Origin: Syntrophus sp. (in: bacteria)
Lineage (GTDB): Bacteria > Desulfobacterota > Syntrophorhabdia > Syntrophorhabdales > Syntrophorhabdaceae
Assembly (NCBI GenBank): GCA_013824835.1
Contig: PNOM01000015.1
Span: 1-46,564, forward strand
Reading direction: 5' to 3'
Length of the DNA stretch: 46,564 nucleotides
Below, piece after piece: positions 1-8,002 of this stretch. The translations under genes were made by a program, and so were the position numbers. Every line of letters starts with the position of its first letter. Position 1 is the first letter of the stretch. The notes under the pieces were generated by a model. The model saw nothing but the letters and a program-made list of their open reading frames with translations, did not search any database and was not told the DNA's origin.

Positions 1-236
1 CCGATAAGGGAAAAGGCAAAAGGATGAATGAAGGCAGGGAAGACGCCTGCCGCGTGTCCGGTCCAGCTTGTCTCAATGGCGGGAACGAGGTCGCTCAACT
101 GTCTCTGAAAATAGGGAATCCCTTTCTTGCGACAAAAAAGGTAAAAAGCAAGGCCAGCCATTAAACTGAAGAGGCCTATACATATACAGGCGTATTGTCT
201 ATGAATATATGAAATGTATTTCAAGGTGATATGCAC
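1..236 (-). CDS. Partial small membrane protein, cut by the window edge
   Basis: An open frame on the minus strand runs from a GTG at 236 to the window start, 78 codons without a stop, so the C-terminus is missing. A hydrophobic stretch at about residues 15-34 (YACICIGLFSLMAGLAFYLF) is followed by basic RKK and by a segment ending FPAFIHPFAFSLI, whose Pro-Ala-Phe-Ile-His pattern recalls small VanZ-like membrane proteins. That resemblance is from memory and weak. A purine-rich AGGGAGG lies directly against the GTG, so the exact start is uncertain. It is divergent from the helicase gene. Function unknown. Confidence 0.45.
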   Translation of the reverse strand, partial: MHITLKYISYIHRQYACICIGLFSLMAGLAFYLFCRKKGIPYFQRQLSDLVPAIETSWTGHAAGVFPAFIHPFAFSLI

Positions 237-296
237 CCTCCCTGCTGAATCTGCCTCGCCCGCAAAAGTTTAAGATAAACCCTGGAACGGAACATG

Positions 297-450
297 TCAA
301 TCAATAGATTCCTCGAAGCTCTGCTTCGGGGTAACCATATTCCCTCGCCCCTCGCGGGAGAGGGTAGAGCCTGCCCCGTACTTGATACGGGGGTGAGGGG
401 GCGTAATCATGTTCCTCATTCCGCTGATACCTCGCAGCTCTGCTGCGGGG
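297..450. repeat. REP-like palindromic repeat cluster
   Basis: Three repeat units lie between the minus-strand fragment and the helicase gene. CCTCGAAGCTCTGCTTCGG (from 311) is an imperfect palindrome (CGAAGC-tct-GCTTCG). CCTCGCAGCTCTGCTGCGG (from 430) is a close variant. Around 370-392 a CCTGCCCCGTACTTGATAC unit occurs inside a GC-rich CCCTC/GAGGG inverted structure. Bases 297-331 recur inverted at 27406-27440 (31 of 35 identical) and 370-394 recurs inverted at 3893-3917. The pattern is that of dispersed intergenic repeats. No gene is seen in 237-491. Confidence 0.7.
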
Positions 451-491
451 CAGTTGATTGAAAAGGGGTGTCAAGCCAAACTGGAGATACC

Positions 492-3287
492 ATGAATATT
501 GACTTCGATACCCAAAGAAGGGCTAAATATTACACGATTATGCTGAAACCTTTTCATGAATCCATAGACCAACTGGCCTTTGTTTATGGGTATTCCGGCA
601 GGAAGGAAGATAACGGAAACCGTATATACTCTATTGCCGCCTCGATTATAGAGAGAGGAAAACCCGGCAAACATTACAATTCTTATGTACGCTATAGGAA
701 GTCTACGGAAAGAGAACACTATTATTCGGGTATTACAAAAGAGATACTCCAGAAGGCACCGCTGAAAAAGAGGGTTGTTGAAGACCTGAGGGAGTTCCTG
801 ATGGGGCAGCGCTTTGTATTTTTCCTCAATAATCATGACAATATGGATGATTTACTGGGGTTTATCGGTGATATTCGTGTCATTGACCTCGGTTTTGCAG
901 CAGAATTTTTCCTTCCGGACATTGAATCCCATACACCGAAGAGCCTGTGGGAGCATATCTTTCAAAAACAGCGAGACCGGATCGCCTTCTCTGCCCCTGA
1001 GATGGTTGACCTCTCTATCGAGATTGTACGGCATATATGCAGGGTTCATCTCAATGATTCCGTGCACCCCCGCGCTGCAGCCATCCGTTATTTTCTGCGA
1101 AAAAGCGATACCTTATTCGTCGAAGCATTCTGTCACAGTGCACTACACTATGGAGACTACTTTGGGGAATTAACCAGCCCCTGTTCCATCCCTGATACGG
1201 AAGATTGGGAAGGGTTTCTGGAGCAACCAGCAGCACAAAGGCCATCTTCTAAAGGCCCTTCACAGCCCTTCAAAACAATACCGGAAGACTATTGCGGGAT
1301 GATCTATGGGGAACTTGGAAACAGGGTAAAAGGTTTCACCTACAGGCCGTCGCAGGTAGAATATTCACAGCATATTGCCATGGCATTGAATACGGGCACA
1401 ATACTTACTATAGAGGCGGGCACAGGAACGGGAAAGACCCTCGGATACCTCCTGCCGGCAATGGAGTTCCTCCTTCGCAATCCCAACCTCCGGGTTGCCG
1501 TCTCTACCTATACAAAAAATCTCCAGCAGCAGGTTTTTCTCAGGGAGCTGGAACTGGTAAGGGGCATCAACAGGCTCTATCAAGACATTCCTGTAGCCCT
1601 TTTGAAAGGGAAATCAAATTATATCTGTACTGAGAAGCTTGCACACCTCTATGATGAGGGTTTAAGGGGCAAGGAACTTCTTGCATGGCTCTATATGCTC
1701 AACCTCGTCTACAACTTTCGTGCAGCCGACGGAGACACGCTCGGTGACAGGGTGAAATACTATCTGGAGGATGGTTTCACCTTCCGCCAGATGCAGAGAG
1801 AAACCTCTTCTAAAATAGGCTGTGATGCGAGGCATAAGAGATGTCCTGCGCAAATCATCACCTCTGAGGCTGCATCTGCCCGCCTTATCATCACAAATCA
1901 CTACAAGCTCGCCCTTTTGGAGAAGGATTCCCAGCTCTCCGGTCTCTTCACGAACTTTATCATCGATGAGGCAAATCATTTCGAACACGCCATGAGGGAT
2001 GCCTTTGCCGTTGAGGTAAGTTCAAGAGATATCCACGATTTGCTGATCTCCATGGAGTCTTTTTTGAATAAACACATCAAGTTTGCTGTGCGGGATTATG
2101 AGGATGCGATTCGAAACGCCCTTGCCGCCATCGGGAGTGCATTGGGGGAAATGGCGCACATCGCCTCTCTCCTGAAGTCTGTTCATCCCCTCGCGGAGCC
2201 GGGAGACATCGCAGATCTGAGATGGGAGCATCCTTCATATACAGACGGGATCATATCAAGTAATGTGGAAGCCTTACGGAAACAGATTGCCCGGATTATT
2301 GAAAACCTCAAGTCCCTGGACAAAAAAGAAGTTCACTCCATGCTCCGTATTCATCCGAGGACAGTTCAGCATATGGGGACCACAAGAGAGATGCTTGCCG
2401 ATGCAGTGGAATCGATAAAGCTCTTTATGAGTGCCATGGACCTCAAAAACAGCGTCCTTGCCTTCCAGTTCTATGTGAGACACTGGTCCCTTTTCGCGCA
2501 GACGGTCGATGTGGCGGACCTTATAAGAACCCATATCCTTAAGAAAAGAGATTCTGTAATCTTCACCTCTGCCACCCTCTGTCATCAGGGGAGCTTTGAC
2601 CAGTTCAAGAAGATAATCGGTCTTGATCTCTTTGATGATCAGTCTGAAGATATCAACCTCCGGAGAAACCTGGCCTTTACGTCTATACCCTCTCCTTTTT
2701 CGCAGGAGAACACTGAGATAATCATTCCTCCCGATGCGGCAAGCGGCGCTTTTGACAACAAAAGGCAGTGGATTAAAAAAACAGCAGAGGTGGTCCTTGA
2801 AGTCATCAGGGGAAACAAGGGCAGAACCCTTGTGCTCTTTTCGAGTTACCGCGACCTGGAGTCTGTAGCGGAAAGGATTGCCGATGACATAATGGATTCA
2901 GGATACCCCTTGTTGATTCAGAAAAACGGATGCGGGACAGGCACGATATCCGATGAGTTCAGGGCGATTAAAGAAAGTGTCCTCTTCGGGGTCGATACCT
3001 TCTGGTATGGCGTGGATTATAAGGGAGATACCCTCACCCAGGTTGTCATCACGAGGATACCTTTTCCGAATATATCGAGTCCTCTCCAGCTTGCGAGAAA
3101 AGCAACAATGGCGCCAATTGAGTACAGGAAACAGTACCTGTATGAAACCTACATAAAACTGAGGCAGGGCATCGGAAGACTGATCAGGTGCGAAACCGAC
3201 CACGGCAGGGTGATCATACTCGATTCACGATATCATGGTTCATTGTTTCAAAGAACGGAAAAAAGACTATTTAGGAGCGAAAAATGA
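492..3287 (+). CDS. DinG/XPD-type superfamily 2 helicase with exonuclease-like N-terminus
   Basis: ATP-dependent DNA helicase of the DinG/XPD (Rad3-like) group, presumably acting on damaged DNA, R-loops or forks. The start at ATG 492 is preferred because GGAG lies at 483-486; an in-frame GTG at 468 adds eight residues. Motifs seen: Walker A EAGTGTGKT (about residues 308-316), motif II as DEAN (492-495), SATL before the C-terminal half, and a C-terminal QGIGRLIR box. Family iron-sulfur helicases use four Cys; here only YIC and GCDARHKRC are visible in the expected place, giving three. The first 200 or so residues resemble a DnaQ-like exonuclease (a TGIT-like SGITKEIL, LNNHDNMDDLL, ESHTPKSLWEHI), but the DxE metal motif is absent, so this part is probably non-catalytic. 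The stop overlaps the next start (ATGA). Confidence 0.85.
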   Translation: MNIDFDTQRRAKYYTIMLKPFHESIDQLAFVYGYSGRKEDNGNRIYSIAASIIERGKPGKHYNSYVRYRKSTEREHYYSGITKEILQKAPLKKRVVEDLREFLMGQRFVFFLNNHDNMDDLLGFIGDIRVIDLGFAAEFFLPDIESHTPKSLWEHIFQKQRDRIAFSAPEMVDLSIEIVRHICRVHLNDSVHPRAAAIRYFLRKSDTLFVEAFCHSALHYGDYFGELTSPCSIPDTEDWEGFLEQPAAQRPSSKGPSQPFKTIPEDYCGMIYGELGNRVKGFTYRPSQVEYSQHIAMALNTGTILTIEAGTGTGKTLGYLLPAMEFLLRNPNLRVAVSTYTKNLQQQVFLRELELVRGINRLYQDIPVALLKGKSNYICTEKLAHLYDEGLRGKELLAWLYMLNLVYNFRAADGDTLGDRVKYYLEDGFTFRQMQRETSSKIGCDARHKRCPAQIITSEAASARLIITNHYKLALLEKDSQLSGLFTNFIIDEANHFEHAMRDAFAVEVSSRDIHDLLISMESFLNKHIKFAVRDYEDAIRNALAAIGSALGEMAHIASLLKSVHPLAEPGDIADLRWEHPSYTDGIISSNVEALRKQIARIIENLKSLDKKEVHSMLRIHPRTVQHMGTTREMLADAVESIKLFMSAMDLKNSVLAFQFYVRHWSLFAQTVDVADLIRTHILKKRDSVIFTSATLCHQGSFDQFKKIIGLDLFDDQSEDINLRRNLAFTSIPSPFSQENTEIIIPPDAASGAFDNKRQWIKKTAEVVLEVIRGNKGRTLVLFSSYRDLESVAERIADDIMDSGYPLLIQKNGCGTGTISDEFRAIKESVLFGVDTFWYGVDYKGDTLTQVVITRIPFPNISSPLQLARKATMAPIEYRKQYLYETYIKLRQGIGRLIRCETDHGRVIILDSRYHGSLFQRTEKRLFRSEK

Positions 3288-3730
3288 AAATTAACCTGAC
3301 CGCACAACAGTATGAGGCATTAATAAAAATTGTCTATATGGGGAACGGCATGATCAACTCCATTGCCGATGAACCGGAAGAGAACCAATTTGACAGGATT
3401 GAAGAATACCTCCTCTCTCTCGCAAAGAACTTTGGTTTTGAAGACTATGCACTTTATGACGACAAAGGAAAGAAATACTCCCCTTCCCGAAAGCTTGAGG
3501 AAGATAAAGCGGTTACAGAATACATCCATCGTTATAATGATTACACCTTCTGGGACAAACTCATTTTTAATCTTGCCCGCCGCGATATGGCACAAGAGCA
3601 CGGAGAAGGCGCAGTGGCAAAGATGTCGGAGGAAGAGTGTTTTATCAAAGAACAGCCCTTTGCCGAAAAATATGGGAAAGAGTTTGCAATGAACGGCCTG
3701 AAGAACCTTAAGATTGAGCAAAACAAGTAA
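3284..3730 (+). CDS. Hypothetical protein coupled to the helicase
   Basis: Protein of 148 residues that I do not recognise. The start ATG overlaps the helicase stop by four bases, with AGGAG at 3273-3277, so the two are translationally coupled. It is soluble and charged, rich in Glu, Lys, Tyr and Phe, without a signal peptide or membrane segment. It looks mainly helical, with an acidic middle (about residues 30-45) and a conserved-looking EYIHRYNDYTFWDKL stretch. Coupling suggests a partner or accessory of the helicase, but no domain supports a specific role. Confidence 0.75.
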   Translation: MKINLTAQQYEALIKIVYMGNGMINSIADEPEENQFDRIEEYLLSLAKNFGFEDYALYDDKGKKYSPSRKLEEDKAVTEYIHRYNDYTFWDKLIFNLARRDMAQEHGEGAVAKMSEEECFIKEQPFAEKYGKEFAMNGLKNLKIEQNK

Positions 3731-3871
3731 CATATATGTTACCCATAAAAGGGAGACCGTAATATTAATCCGGCAATTAAACAGAACACTTTCTGTCATG
3801 TGCCGTCTGCACGGCATTACTGCATGCTTCGCTCCATTGGCGGAAGCCGGCACGATTTAATTGCGAAGCAA

Positions 3872-3917
3872 CATCCAGCGAAGATACTGGATGCCCCTGT
3901 ATCAAGCACGGGGCAGG
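3872..3917. repeat. REP-like hairpin repeat
   Basis: Two adjacent hairpins: CATCCAG (from 3872) pairs with CTGGATG, and GCCCC(TGT)ATCAAGC(ACG)GGGC forms a second imperfect stem at 3893-3914. Read on the minus strand, 3893-3917 matches 370-394 at about 22 of 25 positions, so it is another copy of the dispersed family. It sits in the 228-bp gap before the DUF333 gene, where no other gene is seen. Confidence 0.6.
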
Positions 3918-3958
3918 TTTATCAAGCCCGGCATGACGATTCTTAAGAGGAGAATAAC

Positions 3959-4438
3959 ATGTATAAACCTTTCTTAATCAATGCATCAAGGCTATTTTTT
4001 ATTATGGCGGCCATCTTCCTCATCGGGTCTGTTTCTGTGAGCTTAGCAGAGATGAAGCAACCGGAAGGGTCAACAAGCAAAACTGCTCTTGCGAATCCTG
4101 CCTCAGTCAACTGCATAGAAAAGAAGGGGCACCTTTCCATTCACAAAAGAAGCGACGGTGGAGAATATGGCATTTGTATGTTTGAGAGTGGGAGACAATG
4201 TGAAGAATGGGCGCTGATGAGGGGGGAATGTCCTCCGGAAGGAGTGGATGTTGCCGGATATATTACCCCGGCAGCTCAATACTGCGTGATAACCGGAGGA
4301 ACCTATAGGGCTATTGGCAAGAACAATACTGGCGTTGAACAGGGTGTCTGCATCTTCAAAAATGGGGCTCAATGTAATGTGCGGGATTTCTACAACGGCA
4401 AATGCAGCTCGACTGATACAACAAAGAGAGGTAAATGA
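3959..4438 (+). CDS. Secreted protein with two DUF333 domains
   Basis: A 159-residue exported protein. A signal peptide is evident (LFFIMAAIFLIGSVSVSLA, residues about 12-30). Two tandem DUF333 units follow: the first begins ANPASVNCIEKKG and continues to YGICMF, C and ECPPE, the second begins TPAAQYCVITGG and ends with GVCIFKNGAQC. DUF333 proteins are small periplasmic or surface proteins, sometimes annotated as hemolysin-related, with paired Cys probably forming disulfides. No reaction is known. AGGAG lies about nine bases before ATG 3959. Its stop overlaps the methyltransferase start by four bases, so it heads a coupled five-gene set. Confidence 0.85.
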   Translation: MYKPFLINASRLFFIMAAIFLIGSVSVSLAEMKQPEGSTSKTALANPASVNCIEKKGHLSIHKRSDGGEYGICMFESGRQCEEWALMRGECPPEGVDVAGYITPAAQYCVITGGTYRAIGKNNTGVEQGVCIFKNGAQCNVRDFYNGKCSSTDTTKRGK

Positions 4439-5181
4439 AAGATCAAGACACAAAGAACCTCCCTGCAAAGGGAAGGGAATTGCCCGGATGGATCAGGGCT
4501 TTTGTGGAGACACCCTTCGGCGCTATACAAGAATATGGTCCCCCTGGCAGTCTTTCAGACCACGCCACCAGATTCATGATCAATCATATCCGCGTCCCGA
4601 AAGACGCAAGGGCCTGTGAGCCCGGCTGCGGCACGGGAGTCCTCGCCCTCTACATGGCTATGGCCGGGGCCGGGGCTGTATCAGGCGCTGATCTCAATGA
4701 GGCATCTCTCAGGGCAGCCCGCTACAATGCTTCAATCAACAAGATCCGGAATGTAAAATTCGTAAAGGGAGACCTCCTTATGAAGGTATCGGGGCCCCTC
4801 GACCTTATTGTGGCCCTTCTCCCCCACAAACCGGCGCCAGGCCCCTTCAATAAACGTTACTACGGTGGTCCGGACGGTACCGACCTTCTTCTCCCCCTTA
4901 TTGACCAGGCCGCTTCTCGCCTTATTCCCGGCGGGCATCTCTACCTCTACCTTAATAGTATCGCCAATCCGCGCCGGGTTCTCGTTGCTTTGAATGAACG
5001 ATTCCAGGTCCGTATCGCAGGGGAAAAGAGGCGGTACTTTACCCGGGAGGAATTTGACGGGCTCTTGCCGGGTATGTTCGACTATCTCTGCACCATGAAA
5101 ACGCAGGGAACAGCCGAGTTTCACGAAGACACATCAGGCTTCTACTTTACTGCCCGGGTCTATGAGGCGCAACTCCTGTGA
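4435..5181 (+). CDS. Class I SAM-dependent methyltransferase (MTS/HemK-like fold)
   Basis: Rossmann-fold methyltransferase of 248 residues. Motif I is EPGCGTGVLALYMAMAG (about residues 60-76) and the acidic motif II end is GADLNEASL. The position where PrmC/HemK and related N-methyltransferases carry (N/D)PP(Y/F) reads ALLPHKPAPGPF instead, followed by RYYGGPDGTDLLLPLI. The fold resembles the PrmC/RsmC group, but the changed catalytic loop argues against release-factor glutamine methylation, and the substrate is not evident. Start ATG 4435 overlaps the DUF333 stop, and its stop overlaps the GTG of the next gene (GTGA). The context suggests it modifies a small molecule or glycan made by the following genes. 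Confidence 0.85.
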   Translation: MKDQDTKNLPAKGRELPGWIRAFVETPFGAIQEYGPPGSLSDHATRFMINHIRVPKDARACEPGCGTGVLALYMAMAGAGAVSGADLNEASLRAARYNASINKIRNVKFVKGDLLMKVSGPLDLIVALLPHKPAPGPFNKRYYGGPDGTDLLLPLIDQAASRLIPGGHLYLYLNSIANPRRVLVALNERFQVRIAGEKRRYFTREEFDGLLPGMFDYLCTMKTQGTAEFHEDTSGFYFTARVYEAQLL

Positions 5182-5945
5182 GCTTGAAATACATCATCAT
5201 AAATGCTGACGATGCAGGCCTGTCGACGGAAACGGATGCGGGAATCCTCGAGACAATCCGCAGCGGCATTGTCACCTCCGTGAGCCTTCTTGTGAACCCC
5301 CCTTTTCAGGCTGATCTCGATTCCTTCAGGGAATCCGGGGTTTCAATCGGCCTCCACCTGAACCTGACCCACGGATATCCCTGTGCCCTTTTATCACTGT
5401 CGGCAGGAAAGAAGCCGGGAAATCCTTCTCTGCCTTCCTTTCCAAAAGAAAGGGCAGATGAGACAGGGGGGTTTAATCCCGAGGAGGTGAAGACTGAATT
5501 TATGAGTCAGCTCTACCGGTTCATAGAACTCACAGGCAAAAACCCCACACACCTTGATGTGCACAAGCACCTTCATTACCGGAGTACGGGGGTCTTCCCG
5601 GTCGTCATGGAAATGGCCAGGGAACTCCATGTGCCGATGCGCTGCCTCGACGGGGCCATGCGGACTGCCTGCAGGGCAGCCGGGATCAGGTCAGCAGACC
5701 ATTTTGCGGGCAATGTCTCTCCCGCCCCTTACTGGACTATGGAAAGGCTGAAGGAAGAATTATCATATATCCCCGATGGCATCACAGAGATCATGTGCCA
5801 TCCCGGAAAAGGCATGAAACCGCAAGACGGCATCACCTATGTGGCGGAACGGGATCAGGAGAGAAAGACCTTTGCTTCCCTGGAGGCAAAAGGGCTCCTC
5901 GAACCTTTCCGGCTCGTAGACTTCCGTACTGCGCCGTTCCGTTGA
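5178..5945 (+). CDS. YdjC/ChbG/HpnK-family carbohydrate deacetylase
   Basis: Polysaccharide-deacetylase-like metalloenzyme of 255 residues. The N-terminal IIINADDAG (Asp11-Asp12), GLHLNLTHG and DVHKHLHYR supply the Asp and His ligands expected for the metal site of this TIM-barrel-like family, and a C-terminal ITEIMCHPG is also typical. Members remove N-acetyl groups from sugars (chitooligosaccharides in ChbG, an acetylated hopanoid sugar in HpnK). GTG start at 5178 is coupled to the methyltransferase stop. With a glycosyltransferase two genes on, an N-acetylated sugar substrate is likely, but its identity is inference. Confidence 0.88.
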   Translation: MSLKYIIINADDAGLSTETDAGILETIRSGIVTSVSLLVNPPFQADLDSFRESGVSIGLHLNLTHGYPCALLSLSAGKKPGNPSLPSFPKERADETGGFNPEEVKTEFMSQLYRFIELTGKNPTHLDVHKHLHYRSTGVFPVVMEMARELHVPMRCLDGAMRTACRAAGIRSADHFAGNVSPAPYWTMERLKEELSYIPDGITEIMCHPGKGMKPQDGITYVAERDQERKTFASLEAKGLLEPFRLVDFRTAPFR

Positions 5946-6034
5946 AGTAGAGATATGATGCCCGGACCGCAGGGATTTTCCGGGCTGGAGGAAACAGTGA
6001 AATATGAATTGGAATAAAAGGTCGGTGAACTGTT

Positions 6035-6883
6035 ATGAAACTTGATATTCTTGACTACAGCCCCTATGGCAATAAAGCGGACATGGAGAGTGATGTCCTG
6101 TTCAAAGGCGCCGCAGAGGCCCTCGGGTATAGAACGAGAGTCATTCCCCTTATTCGCGGCAAGGCGATCCCTGAACCGGAAAAACGGGTCTGGCTCCGCT
6201 ATGATCTCCGATCCCGCAGGGATCTTGCCTGGATTACCCGTCTCGCTGGAAACCTTGAAACGGACGGTCACCTGGTTTTCCCCCGATCCCTTTCCATTCT
6301 CATGTCGGAAGACAAATGGGAGACCCATCTCGCCCTCCAGGCAGCGGACATTCCATCAGTAGCGACCTTTCGTCCCGGCAAGGCACCCAAGAGCAGGGCT
6401 AAGGCCATCCTGAAACCGCGGGTCGGGTGGGGCGGCATCGGGATTAAGGTTCTCGAAAATACGGATGGTTCTTTTCCTTTACCCCCAGGGAGACCGGAAC
6501 ACTTCATTTGGCAGCCCTTTGTTCCCCACCGGCAAACCTGGACTGTGGCTGTTGCAGGAGAATCTCCTGTTGCCACCCTTGAGAAACGTGCTACAGGCAA
6601 GGATTTCCGGACCAACGCCGACTTCGGCGAGTCAGCCGCTCATATTGCCGGTCCCAACGATGGAGCCGCTCTGGCTGCGCGCGCCCTGACGGCAGTAGGA
6701 CTGGTGACCGGCACCGTTGATATTATTGAGGTGGAAGGTCGGCTCACAGTTCTTGAAGTAAATTCAGCGCCCTGTGTGTGGTATGATAACCTTCCGGCCC
6801 TTGATCTTGCAGGACCGATGGTGCGATCTGTAATGGAATGGATGGACAGGTGTGATGCGAATTCTCATATGTATACCCCATGA
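6035..6883 (+). CDS. ATP-grasp ligase, RimK-like
   Basis: ATP-grasp domain protein of 282 residues. The ATP-binding part is seen in KAILKPRVGWGGIGIKVL (about residues 123-140), and the metal-binding end is LEVNSAP near residue 247. RimK/GshB-like members form a peptide, amide or thioester bond through an acyl-phosphate. The N-terminal 90 residues form the usual pre-ATP-grasp Rossmann segment. It lies 89 bp after the deacetylase and overlaps the glycosyltransferase by about 29 bases, so it is part of the same transcript. The substrate cannot be read from sequence; a small-molecule or glycan ligase fits the neighbours. Confidence 0.85.
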   Translation: MKLDILDYSPYGNKADMESDVLFKGAAEALGYRTRVIPLIRGKAIPEPEKRVWLRYDLRSRRDLAWITRLAGNLETDGHLVFPRSLSILMSEDKWETHLALQAADIPSVATFRPGKAPKSRAKAILKPRVGWGGIGIKVLENTDGSFPLPPGRPEHFIWQPFVPHRQTWTVAVAGESPVATLEKRATGKDFRTNADFGESAAHIAGPNDGAALAARALTAVGLVTGTVDIIEVEGRLTVLEVNSAPCVWYDNLPALDLAGPMVRSVMEWMDRCDANSHMYTP

Positions 6884-7877
6884 CTTGATGATACCGAAGG
6901 GCAATAGCATTGCCGCCCTCCGTCTCATGGCAGGCTTTGAAGAAAAAGGTCACCATGTATTGGTCCTTGAGAACTGCGAAACCAAGGACAGGAACACCGT
7001 AGCTGCTTCTGTCCGTTCCTTCATGCCTGACATCTCGGTTGTAATGCATGCCTGGCGCTGTGCGGCTGCATTTCAGGGCATCTGGTCAACAGGAGACAGT
7101 CCGGTCATCGTGTCGCTCCGGGGAACGGATATCAACGAAATGATCGACGATGCAAACCAGGGTCCCGTTATATGCTCTGTTCTCGAAGGGTGCCAGGGAA
7201 TCACCGTTTTTTCAGATTCGAGCCGGCGAAGGGTGATCAAATACCTGCCTGCTTCTGAAGGTAAGGTACGGGTTATTCCGAACGGTCTTAATCTCCCGGC
7301 CTCTGCCGTTGATTACAGGCAAAAGCTGGGAATCAGCAGGGACGCCTTTGTTGTTGCAGGACTGGCCGGGATCCGTCAAATAAAACGTCTTTTCTGGCTC
7401 ATCGACATGCTTTCACAGGTGCGTGCAAAGGGCATTGATCTGATCTACATTCATGGAGGGCCGGTCCTTGAAAAAAGAAAAGGGGAGCTCTTCCAGGAGC
7501 TTTGCGCCAGGGAGCCATGGCTGTATTACGGCGGAATTATTCCCCACAGTGAAGTATCGTCCTTCCTGAAGGCAGGAGATATGTTCGTCTCTGCCAGCCG
7601 GTCCGAGGGGATGCCTCACGCGGTCCGCGAGGCTATGCTCGTCGGCCTCCCGTGCCTGCTGTCGGACATTGAAGGCCACAGGACCATGGCACGGGATGAC
7701 AGGGAAGCCCTGTTCTTTGATAACGGGGATAGCTTCATCAGCAAAGCGCATGCGCTCATACATGACAGTGCGCTCAGGAAACACCTTGCAGAAAACGGCA
7801 GCATTCGTATAAAAAACGAGCTATCCCGCGTGGGCGAGATAGATGCCTATCTTGCCCTTTTTGAAGCCCTTACGTAA
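6855..7877 (+). CDS. Family 4-type glycosyltransferase
   Basis: GT-B fold glycosyltransferase of about 340 residues. The C-terminal donor-binding domain is clear: VIPNGLNLP in the linker, then ASRSEGMPHAVREAMLVGLP with the EX7E-type acidic pair, and a following SDIEGH. The N-terminal domain carries MHAWRCAAAF and SLRGTD, a combination I recall from putative glycosyltransferases such as selenosugar synthases, but this is not diagnostic. ATG 6855 is preferred over GTG 6852 for its spacing from the upstream AGG. Likely transfers a nucleotide-sugar to the product of the preceding ligase and deacetylase. It ends the coupled set. Confidence 0.87.
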   Translation: MRILICIPHDLMIPKGNSIAALRLMAGFEEKGHHVLVLENCETKDRNTVAASVRSFMPDISVVMHAWRCAAAFQGIWSTGDSPVIVSLRGTDINEMIDDANQGPVICSVLEGCQGITVFSDSSRRRVIKYLPASEGKVRVIPNGLNLPASAVDYRQKLGISRDAFVVAGLAGIRQIKRLFWLIDMLSQVRAKGIDLIYIHGGPVLEKRKGELFQELCAREPWLYYGGIIPHSEVSSFLKAGDMFVSASRSEGMPHAVREAMLVGLPCLLSDIEGHRTMARDDREALFFDNGDSFISKAHALIHDSALRKHLAENGSIRIKNELSRVGEIDAYLALFEALT

Positions 7878-7948
7878 TAACGATTTAAACCAGGGCAGCC
7901 TGCTCATGTCCTCTTTTTTATCTGAATACGAAAATTCCCAAAAAACAC

Positions 7949-7977
7949 TTGACAAATAAGTCATTGCATGTCATACA
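7949..7977 (+). promoter_or_regulatory. Sigma-70-like promoter for the RHH-PilZ gene
   Basis: TTGACA at 7949-7954 and, after 17 bases, CATACA at 7972-7977, about 25 bases before the start codon at 8003. The -35 is perfect and the -10 weak. A repressor or autoregulator could act here. Confidence 0.45.
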
Positions 7978-8002
7978 TAGTATAACCCCATGGAGGTTTA
8001 CA

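Noticed and set aside
6852-7877. Selenosugar synthase (SenB-like) function for the glycosyltransferase
   Set aside because: The HAxR and GTD pieces are suggestive, but no senA/senC or selD-type gene is near, so the general name is kept.
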